This document shows, one piece after another, positions 1-4,503 of a stretch of DNA of 6,269 bases. The position numbers and the translations under genes are program-made. Every line of letters begins with the position of its first letter. Within the stretch, counting starts at the first letter, position 1. The notes below the pieces were generated by a model. It ran no database searches. It was not told the DNA's origin and worked only from the letters and a program-made list of their open reading frames with translations. The stretch is from Methylococcales bacterium (GTDB lineage: Bacteria > Pseudomonadota > Gammaproteobacteria > Methylococcales > UBA1147): positions 1-6,269 of the forward strand of contig JANXGZ010000311.1 in the NCBI GenBank assembly GCA_024958995.1, in the 5' to 3' direction.

Positions 1-16
1 AGGGCTGGCTTGTGGC

Positions 17-982
17 TCATGGTTTTGCCACAACGCCCCACGGATAGCGGCCTACAACCAGTGATTTGAGGACCCGGTGTTCACCCAGATCGATGATCGA
101 AATGTCATTGCTCACACCATTGGTGGTGTAAAGACGCTTCTGATCCGGTGAAAATGCCAGGTTCCAGACCCGCTGCCCCACCAGAAGATAATCTTTGACT
201 TCAAACGTTGCAGCATCCACGACCGCTACCCGATTGGCCGGACCGATCGCTACATAACCGAACTTTCTTTCACGGTCGATGACCACACCGACAGGCTGGA
301 TCTTTTCCGGACGGACGCCGGGAATTTCGAAGGTAACCCGTTTCACCTGCTGCCTGGATTCAACATCAATCACCTGCAGAGATCCGCCAATTTCCGAGGT
401 AACCCATAATTGTTTGGAATCTGCCGTAAAGGCGGCCGCTCTAGGCCGCGGATCGACTAGGGTATTGTCGATAATCTCCAGGGTGACTGGGTCGATCCAG
501 TGCACCATGTTGGTCGTTTCCGAAGTGCTGGCGATCCATTGGCCATCCGGACTGCTTGCAATGCCTTCCGGTTCGACACCAACGGGAATGGTCTTGATGG
601 CCTTGCCAGAACCAATATCAATGACCGTGACAAGATTATCGTCTTCGTTGGAAACATACAGCCTTTTTCCTTCCGCCCCGAGCACGAAGGTTTCAGGATC
701 TTCGCCAGACGGCAAGCGGCCAACGACCGAAAAATCCCCGGTGTCAATCATCAGAATCGTGTCATCGTCACTAACCGCCACAAACAGGTGGCGACCATCC
801 TTCGACAAAGCGATTCCCCTAGGACGCTGACCGATTTCGTGGGCAGCGATCAGTTTCTGGCTGGAAGCATCCACCACCGCGATCGCATTGTCTTTTTCCA
901 GCGTCACGTAGACCATTTCAGCCGTGACCGGTCCGGCCAGCAAGCAGGCGGAAATCATCGCCGGCACCCATGCTTTTATCAC
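17..982 (-). CDS. PQQ-dependent catabolism-associated seven-bladed YVTN beta-propeller protein, exported
   Basis: A 321-residue exported beta-propeller. Residues 1-21 form a Sec signal peptide with a likely cut after GPVTA. Seven YVTN-type strands ending in a hydrophobic pair plus Asp follow at about 23-38, 65-80, 107-122, 149-164, 191-206, 241-256 and 283-298. The period is exactly 42 residues, except for an 8-residue insertion between blades 5 and 6 (around EIPGVRPEKIQP). Length and repeat count fit the family named after its neighbourhood with PQQ-dependent alcohol dehydrogenases and a dedicated ABC transporter. Its biochemical role is not established; a periplasmic binding or scaffold role is inferred. 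The start is GTG at 982, chosen because AGGAGA lies 6 nt upstream and the signal peptide begins there. It follows the substrate-binding protein gene on the same strand after 149 nt, probably in one transcript. The family call is fairly secure; the function is not. Confidence 0.87.
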   Translation of the reverse strand: MIKAWVPAMISACLLAGPVTAEMVYVTLEKDNAIAVVDASSQKLIAAHEIGQRPRGIALSKDGRHLFVAVSDDDTILMIDTGDFSVVGRLPSGEDPETFVLGAEGKRLYVSNEDDNLVTVIDIGSGKAIKTIPVGVEPEGIASSPDGQWIASTSETTNMVHWIDPVTLEIIDNTLVDPRPRAAAFTADSKQLWVTSEIGGSLQVIDVESRQQVKRVTFEIPGVRPEKIQPVGVVIDRERKFGYVAIGPANRVAVVDAATFEVKDYLLVGQRVWNLAFSPDQKRLYTTNGVSNDISIIDLGEHRVLKSLVVGRYPWGVVAKP

Positions 983-1131
983 GCTTCGTCTCCTGAATCA
1001 GAAAAGCAGGCCATCATAGCAGAATCAGTCTGGAGCCAAGGGTTTACTGGCTTGGGTGGAATACAGGGCCAGACGAACGCCACTGATCCCAGCAGTATGA
1101 TGAACGGTGTTCCTGTTGGGTTCCAAAATGG
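983..1131 (-). other. Intergenic spacer within the minus-strand operon
   Basis: This 149-nt gap separates the substrate-binding protein gene from the beta-propeller gene. Apart from the Shine-Dalgarno site at its end, I see no GC-rich hairpin with a U-tract and no convincing promoter. Read-through from the upstream gene is therefore the simplest reading. A GTTCC motif occurs twice at 1108-1124 on the plus strand (GTTCCTGTTGGGTTCC), without known meaning. Confidence 0.4.
989..994 (-). promoter_or_regulatory. Shine-Dalgarno site deciding a GTG start
   Basis: On the minus strand AGGAGA stands 6 nt before GTG at 982. This supports the GTG start over the internal ATG nine codons in, which would remove most of the signal peptide's n-region and has no comparable site. 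Confidence 0.75.
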
Positions 1132-2325
1132 TTACCTTGAACAGCCAGTCTCCATCCGATCATAGCCGAGAGTATCGAGTTCATTCTCGGGATGGAGGAA
1201 ACCTTCCAGCGGAGCAACAGCCACCATGGATCTGGCCGATGCCAGCAACAACGGCTGCCGCAGCTGACCGCTCCAGGGCCGGAAAGACAGTTTCTTACCC
1301 TTGAAGCCAGCTACCGAAAAGCCTTCACCGCGAATATAGCTTTCCAGGCCCTGCGCATCCATCCTGGCTGTACGCGTTGCCGCTTCGCCAATAACACGAA
1401 TGGCTAGCCAAGCCGCATAATCTTGTTCTGTCATCCATCGATGAGCTTTTTCCCTGAACCGATTTTGCAGCTGAACCGCGCCCCACTGCTCGTGATTACG
1501 GTCCCAGGAAGTTCCAACCAAGCCCTGGGTCCCGATTACCGGTCTGGGCAACCAGGTTCGGTAGGGGAGGTATTCACCAAAAAGCCCCTGTTCATCCGCT
1601 ACCACGATCACATCGTAATCGCCGCCCTGAGTGAGCACGGAAACTTCGGATTGCGCCGTTCTTCGTGCATCATGCGTTGTTTCCCAGGCCCGCTCGGTCA
1701 CGACCTTCATGCCAAACCGTCTTGCGGCCCTGCGAACGGCCTCGGCATAAAGCCGATCCGCTTCAGTAGGACCAATCACCAGAAACCAGTTTCGCCATCG
1801 TTTTTTCAGCATGTACTGGGCCAGGGCATCGGTTCGCATGGCTCGGCTCGGCCGAATATGAAAAATCCGGCTATCGCAGCGACCCGTACGCAGAGAATCA
1901 TCAGTGGTTGAGATATCGAACACCAGGCTGTCTGCTGATTCGGGCAGGGCTGAAATCTGGCGAAGAACATTCGCCGGTAATCGCGTAACGAAAAGGTTTC
2001 GACCCTCGGATATCTTGCGTTTGTAGGCTGCTATAGCAGACGTTCTATCCCTGACTTCAATCACCGTCAGACTGAAACTCTGGCCAGTAAACCGACCAGT
2101 GGTATTGTTGTCATCGATTGCCAGCTCGGCTCCTGGTATCCCCTCATTCACAATAAATGGATCAAGATTGGATAAAGCCGAGGGAACATTGTCCTCCAGC
2201 GCTAAAAACACGATTTCCAATTGGTTGTCGCTGGTTTCGGCTGCAGCCGCGACACCGCCCATCGAAAACACGCATAGCCCTGCCATGACCAGGAACCGTC
2301 TGAAGGTAAAAAATCTGGCGAACAT
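1132..2325 (-). CDS. Periplasmic ABC transporter substrate-binding protein of the PQQ-dependent alcohol catabolism type
   Basis: A 397-residue exported protein. Residues 1-29 are a signal peptide: arginine-rich start, hydrophobic core, AAAA before the cut. The rest has the two-lobed type I periplasmic-binding fold of the branched-chain amino acid/urea receptor class. Visible landmarks are an early strand LEIVFLALED (36-45), CDSRIFHIRPSRAMRTDAL around 150-168, a second-lobe strand NWFLVIGP (179-186), DYDVIVVADE (236-245), and a C-terminal FLHPENELDTLGYDRMETGC. Cys150 and Cys395 could form a disulfide. The ending and the neighbour match the family found beside PQQ-dependent alcohol dehydrogenases with an ABC ATPase and permease, which should lie beyond the left edge. 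The ligand is unknown; an alcohol-derived compound or a lanthanide complex are both possible. ATG at 2325 is chosen because it gives a complete signal peptide; a GAGG 12 nt upstream is a rather distant ribosome site. Confidence 0.87.
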   Translation of the reverse strand: MFARFFTFRRFLVMAGLCVFSMGGVAAAAETSDNQLEIVFLALEDNVPSALSNLDPFIVNEGIPGAELAIDDNNTTGRFTGQSFSLTVIEVRDRTSAIAAYKRKISEGRNLFVTRLPANVLRQISALPESADSLVFDISTTDDSLRTGRCDSRIFHIRPSRAMRTDALAQYMLKKRWRNWFLVIGPTEADRLYAEAVRRAARRFGMKVVTERAWETTHDARRTAQSEVSVLTQGGDYDVIVVADEQGLFGEYLPYRTWLPRPVIGTQGLVGTSWDRNHEQWGAVQLQNRFREKAHRWMTEQDYAAWLAIRVIGEAATRTARMDAQGLESYIRGEGFSVAGFKGKKLSFRPWSGQLRQPLLLASARSMVAVAPLEGFLHPENELDTLGYDRMETGCSR

Positions 2326-2352
2326 TCTTGAGCTGAACCTCGATTAATTTTG

Positions 2353-2363
2353 CTGGAATCCAG
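2353..2363. repeat. Short perfect palindrome upstream of the substrate-binding protein gene
   Basis: CTGGA-A-TCCAG is a perfect 5+1+5 palindrome, 28 bp upstream of the ATG at 2325. Its position fits an operator or a small hairpin in the leader of the minus-strand operon. No known regulator is recognised, and a palindrome this short can arise by chance. Confidence 0.3.
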
Positions 2364-2639
2364 ACCAGTCCTGCCCTGCCCTCAACCGGGTTGCCATCAC
2401 GGAAACGACAATACCGAAGATTCGGGGAATAACCAAGTCACGGGAAGCGGCGCTACGGAGCCGGCATCAACTCCTGGCGTCTCTACGAGTCAGGAATTGT
2501 ACTCGACGCATGACCCAAATAGAATTGCGCGAATCTTCATTATGGTCAACAACGGCGCTTTCCCTACCGGCGTTTGTCTGCGGCCAGAAACAGCAAAAAT
2601 CAGGAATCAACAGGGACTTTGAAAAACCCCAAAAAAAAG
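2364..2639. other. Gene-free stretch between the minus-strand operon and the putative sRNA
   Basis: Open frames here have low-complexity, proline- and serine-rich translations with no ribosome sites, so I call no protein. A TTGACC hexamer on the minus strand (2549 to 2544) is a possible -35 but has only a weak -10 partner (AATTCT, 17 bp away). The A-rich run at 2622-2638 directly precedes the sRNA promoter and could act as an UP-like element. Nothing else stands out apart from the dyad at 2486-2505. Confidence 0.5.
2486..2505 (-). promoter_or_regulatory. Candidate -10 element inside an inverted repeat, upstream of the minus-strand operon
   Basis: CGAGT-N10-ACTCG forms a perfect 5-bp inverted repeat. 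On the minus strand its spacer and one arm hold TACAAT (2501 to 2496), five of six bases matching the sigma-70 -10 hexamer. A good -35 at 16-18 bp is lacking, so a promoter here would need an activator, which the flanking dyad could bind. Transcription would start about 165 nt before the substrate-binding protein gene. This is inference from short motifs. Confidence 0.25.
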
Positions 2640-2677
2640 TTGGATCCCGGGAACTTTTGCATTAGACTCTCTTCCTG
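2640..2677 (+). promoter_or_regulatory. Candidate promoter for the putative sRNA (sigma-70 and ECF-like signals overlap)
   Basis: Two readings overlap. As a sigma-70 promoter, TTGGAT (2640-2645) and TAGACT (2663-2668) are spaced 17 bp apart, with an A-tract just upstream. As an extracytoplasmic-function promoter, GGAACTT (2650-2656) is a perfect RpoE/AlgU-type -35, followed 16 bp later by TCCTG (2673-2677), a mediocre -10. Both lie where a start for the RNA ending at 2857 is needed. The sigma-70 start would be near 2675; the ECF start would lie several bases later. Confidence 0.42.
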
Positions 2678-2692
2678 CCTCAGGGAAAAGGC

Positions 2693-2706
2693 TCGTCATA
2701 GAGTCG
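2693..2706 (+). repeat. Direct repeat copy 1 within the putative sRNA
   Basis: TCGTCATAGAGTCG matches TCGTCAAAGAGTCG at 2781-2794 at 13 of 14 positions. The copies flank the central hairpin, 88 nt apart start to start. They could be duplicated target-pairing seeds or protein-binding sites. Confidence 0.55.
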
Positions 2707-2718
2707 TCCAGGAGGAGG

Positions 2719-2739
2719 ATCCCCCTCGAACGAGGGGAT
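2719..2739 (+). other. Stable hairpin in the centre of the putative sRNA
   Basis: ATCCCC(C)TC pairs with GAGGGGAT around a GAAC loop, giving about eight base pairs with one bulged C. There is no U-tract, so it is not a terminator. The upstream GGAGGAGG could instead pair with the CCCCCTC arm, giving an alternative fold. Confidence 0.45.
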
Positions 2740-2780
2740 ATAACTACAAAAATAGATTGCTGTAAGTTCTGATCGCTACT

Positions 2781-2794
2781 TCGTCAAAGAGTCG
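2781..2794 (+). repeat. Direct repeat copy 2 within the putative sRNA
   Basis: TCGTCAAAGAGTCG is the second copy of the 14-nt element, with one A/T difference from copy 1. It lies in the stretch between the central hairpin and the AAT triplets, which appears largely unpaired. Confidence 0.55.
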
Positions 2795-2809
2795 GTTGGT
2801 AACAAACTA

Positions 2810-2824
2810 AATAATAATAATAAT
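2810..2824 (+). repeat. Five AAT triplets before the terminator
   Basis: Five uninterrupted AAT triplets, followed by AGA and preceded by AAC AAA at 2801-2806, fit the A-R-N triplet pattern bound by the distal face of Hfq. Read in another phase the same bases give four TAA and one TAG in a row, but no open frame leads into them. Confidence 0.7.
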
Positions 2825-2828
2825 AGAC

Positions 2829-2857
2829 GGCCCGCTCATTCAGCGGGCCTTTTGTTT
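2829..2857 (+). terminator. Strong Rho-independent terminator
   Basis: GGCCCGCT (2829-2836) pairs perfectly with AGCGGGCC (2842-2849) around a CATTC loop. TTTTGTTT (2850-2857) follows at once. This is the clearest intrinsic terminator in the window. It is oriented for plus-strand transcription, which supports an RNA upstream. Confidence 0.93.
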
Positions 2858-2886
2858 GATATCAGCTTGATCCATCTTCCAGCATC

Positions 2887-2905
2887 TCGAAAGATCGACT
2901 TTCGA
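2887..2905. repeat. Perfect 7-bp inverted repeat
   Basis: TCGAAAG-ATCGA-CTTTCGA is perfect in both arms, with a 5-nt spacer. There is no U-tract, so a protein-binding site or a small RNA hairpin is more likely than a terminator. It lies 30 bp past the terminator and about 440 bp before the lipocalin-like gene. No known operator is recognised. Confidence 0.5.
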
Positions 2906-3032
2906 AAACCGCACAGAACCCCTAACACCGACTGGAATCTATGCAGCCATGCGTGGCTGAGGTCCGCGGCCTTTTGCAACATAGACGAGACCATCGAGAA
3001 CACCTCTCTTCTTTCTGCAACCTGCTCGAATC

Positions 3033-3048
3033 TGTGGTCAGGATCACA
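3033..3048. promoter_or_regulatory. Candidate CRP/Vfr-type binding site
   Basis: TGTGG-TCAGGA-TCACA differs from the CRP half-site pattern TGTGA-N6-TCACA at one of ten key bases and keeps the inner TC/GA symmetry. It lies about 300 bp before the lipocalin-like gene and about 200 bp before its candidate promoter, which is far for a classic activator site. The match is good, but its use is unproven. Confidence 0.35.
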
Positions 3049-3230
3049 ACATCAAACAAACATGTAGACCAAGAAAGAACCGCCGGGACCCCTTCCTACC
3101 CTTAAGGCACTCCCTTTCCAATTCCTACATGACCCCAAGTTTGAACTGCGCTTCCGGCTCACCCAGTGCCATCTTGGTCCTGCAATTGGGGAAATTATTC
3201 GGGCTTGTCACGCATGCCGCCGAAACAGGG

Positions 3231-3272
3231 AACCGGACTGGTTGTAACCGGTCGCTGACCCGATTCTAATAT
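3231..3272 (+). promoter_or_regulatory. Candidate promoter and operator for the lipocalin-cytochrome operon
   Basis: TTGTAA (3242-3247) and TCTAAT (3265-3270) are 17 bp apart; TAATAT at 3267-3272 is a second -10 choice. Transcription would start near 3278, about 70 nt before the gene. The -35 lies inside GGTT-GT-AACC (3240-3249), a small palindrome preceded by another AACC at 3231-3234. Alternating AACC/GGTT/AACC could serve as an operator that blocks the -35. Confidence 0.35.
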
Positions 3273-3347
3273 AAGCTGCAAGATTAAAACGAAACTTCTG
3301 GCCTCTTCTGGAGATTTCGATTTGAATGACAGCAAACCCGGAGACCC

Positions 3348-4466
3348 ATGAAACGAGGCACCAAGCTTCCGCTTCTGTTGCTTCTGCTAGTTTTCCTGGC
3401 CGGCACGGGATACTACATGCTTCAGACACCCCAGCACCCGACAAAGCCTCAGGGCATCACTATCGACTCCATTCTTGCGTCCGAACAAAGCCTTCGTCCA
3501 GCAGTCCCGTCCCCCGAAAAACTCCGGTTTCCTCTCGACCATGGGGTTCATGCCGAATCCAGCGGCGAAACTTGGAGACTGATCGGGAAGCTTAAAACGG
3601 AAACCGGCAAGCACCTGGCGCTGGAAGCCACCTTCGTCCGCCTCAAACTCACCGCTGGGCAATCGGAAAGACAATCGGCCTGGACCGCAGGGCAGGTTTT
3701 TCTCTTCTCCTGTCGGATAATGGCTGCAGGGGCAAAGCCGTACTCCGATCGCCATCAAAGCCGAGAGGCTCTGGGTCTGGCCGGATATGACAGCCAGAAC
3801 CGGAAACTCTGGGTTTATACCCGCCAAATGGTTTTCGGAGACGGGAATCCCGATCAATTCGCAATCAAACTGGACGTTCCAGATGGTACCTGCCCGCTTA
3901 GCCTGGAGTTCTTTACATCCCATTCGGTCGCTACGCCCTCTTCTGCGGCACCGATCCGCTACTATGCCCTTAACCGAATGGATGCCAGGGGCTGGGTGGA
4001 AATTGCGGGCCACAAGCTCTCCGTCTCTGGCCAGGCCTACTTTGACCACACTTGGGGTCCACTGCCTGCTACGGGAGGACAACTCGTTCGAAACAATTTT
4101 GTTCTGCAATTGTCAGATGGATCAGCAATAGCCCTTTCCCAGTCGCGACGCCGTGACGGTAGTGGGAAACCGGTCAATTCCGGCTTTGTCATCCAGCCGG
4201 ATGACAACACAATGACCCTGGAACACGACGGCATCGAGATCCTATCTGATGCATACTGGACCAGCAGCGAATCAGGCATCCGCTATCCGGTCGAATGGAT
4301 AATCCGGACACCGAACAGATCCATACTGCTAGCAGTCAAACCCTGGGATGAACGACTCGAAACCACCGACCTCCTGACCAACTGGAGCGGCCCGATCTCA
4401 ATCTCGGGCAAGCTTGGAGGTAAACCGGTTACCGGGTTCGGACAAATGCAACTGACAGGTTATTAA
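3348..4466 (+). CDS. AttH/CrtC-type lipocalin-like exported protein
   Basis: A 372-residue protein with two lipocalin-like beta-barrel domains of the CrtC/AttH type, a family that includes carotenoid 1,2-hydratase and many uncharacterised exported proteins. Residues 7-24 are a hydrophobic leucine-rich segment after KRGTK, acting as an uncleaved anchor or signal peptide. Landmarks are FPLDHGVH (61-68), ALGLAGY (141-147), YFDHTWG (231-237), HDGIEI (293-298), SSESGIRYPVEW (306-317) and the C-terminal GFGQMQLTGY. The usual EWWY tetrad after the HG.H motif is here ETWR (74-77), losing the first Trp and the Tyr, so activity may differ. Cys122 and Cys182 are the only cysteines. ATG at 3348 has GGAG four nt upstream, slightly close. 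The cytochrome gene follows after 37 nt, suggesting one operon. The fold is well supported; substrate and reaction are unknown. Confidence 0.85.
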   Translation: MKRGTKLPLLLLLLVFLAGTGYYMLQTPQHPTKPQGITIDSILASEQSLRPAVPSPEKLRFPLDHGVHAESSGETWRLIGKLKTETGKHLALEATFVRLKLTAGQSERQSAWTAGQVFLFSCRIMAAGAKPYSDRHQSREALGLAGYDSQNRKLWVYTRQMVFGDGNPDQFAIKLDVPDGTCPLSLEFFTSHSVATPSSAAPIRYYALNRMDARGWVEIAGHKLSVSGQAYFDHTWGPLPATGGQLVRNNFVLQLSDGSAIALSQSRRRDGSGKPVNSGFVIQPDDNTMTLEHDGIEILSDAYWTSSESGIRYPVEWIIRTPNRSILLAVKPWDERLETTDLLTNWSGPISISGKLGGKPVTGFGQMQLTGY

Positions 4467-4503
4467 ACTGAAATTGATAACGAGACCATAAACCGGGAAC
4501 AAC

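Larger units (their letters stand above)
2675..2857 (+). ncRNA. Putative small RNA with Hfq-type 3' end
   Basis: No plus-strand reading frame leads into the strong terminator at 2829-2857, so the transcript ending there is probably non-coding. From the likely start near 2675 it would be about 183 nt. Visible structure includes a 5' hairpin GCCT-N8-AGGC (2677-2692) and a purine run GGAGGAGG (2711-2718) with no start codon after it. Next comes a stable hairpin, ATCCCC(C)TCG against CGAGGGGAT (2719-2739, one bulged C). A 14-nt element at 2693-2706 recurs at 2781-2794 with one mismatch. Five AAT triplets (2810-2824) followed by AGA sit directly before the terminator. Such A-R-N triplets are the known ligand of the Hfq distal face, and the U-rich tail is the ligand of its proximal face. 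It matches no RNA family I can recall (not tmRNA, RNase P, SRP or 6S by hallmark sequences). The start is uncertain. Confidence 0.48.
2858..3239. other. Gene-free stretch between the terminator and the lipocalin-like gene's promoter
   Basis: I see no supportable protein or RNA gene. A 71-codon frame from a TTG at 2852 has no ribosome site and an unremarkable composition. The stretch holds a perfect inverted repeat (2887-2905) and a CRP-like site (3033-3048), described separately. Confidence 0.5.

Noticed and set aside
500..1165. A 221-codon plus-strand frame opposite the beta-propeller gene
   Set aside because: The minus-strand frame has seven regular 42-residue repeats and a signal peptide; the opposite frame has neither.
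2350..2765. Two open plus-strand frames (about 90 and 63 codons) in the gap before the sRNA hairpins
   Set aside because: No ribosome sites, odd low-complexity composition, no recognisable motif. The second would overlap the promoter-like and structured RNA region.
2812..2826. A run of in-frame stop codons (four TAA and one TAG) as a translation barrier
   Set aside because: The same phase already has a TAA at 2800 and no open frame leads into it. The Hfq-type AAT reading explains the run better.
2640..2857. pqqA or another small PQQ peptide gene, given the PQQ module nearby
   Set aside because: I found no start codon behind the Shine-Dalgarno-like run and no Glu-x-x-x-Tyr peptide as in PqqA.
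2675..2857. 6S RNA, suggested by the length of about 183 nt
   Set aside because: 6S RNA needs long pairing between its ends and a central open bubble. Here the 3' end is a self-contained terminator and the 5' end does not complement it.
3208..3444. A 78-codon minus-strand frame across the start of the lipocalin-like gene
   Set aside because: It overlaps the real gene's start and the candidate promoter and has no ribosome site or recognisable domain.
3387..4109. A 240-codon minus-strand frame opposite the lipocalin-like gene
   Set aside because: It is a shadow of the plus-strand gene: it has no family motifs, while the sense frame shows a full two-domain AttH/CrtC protein.
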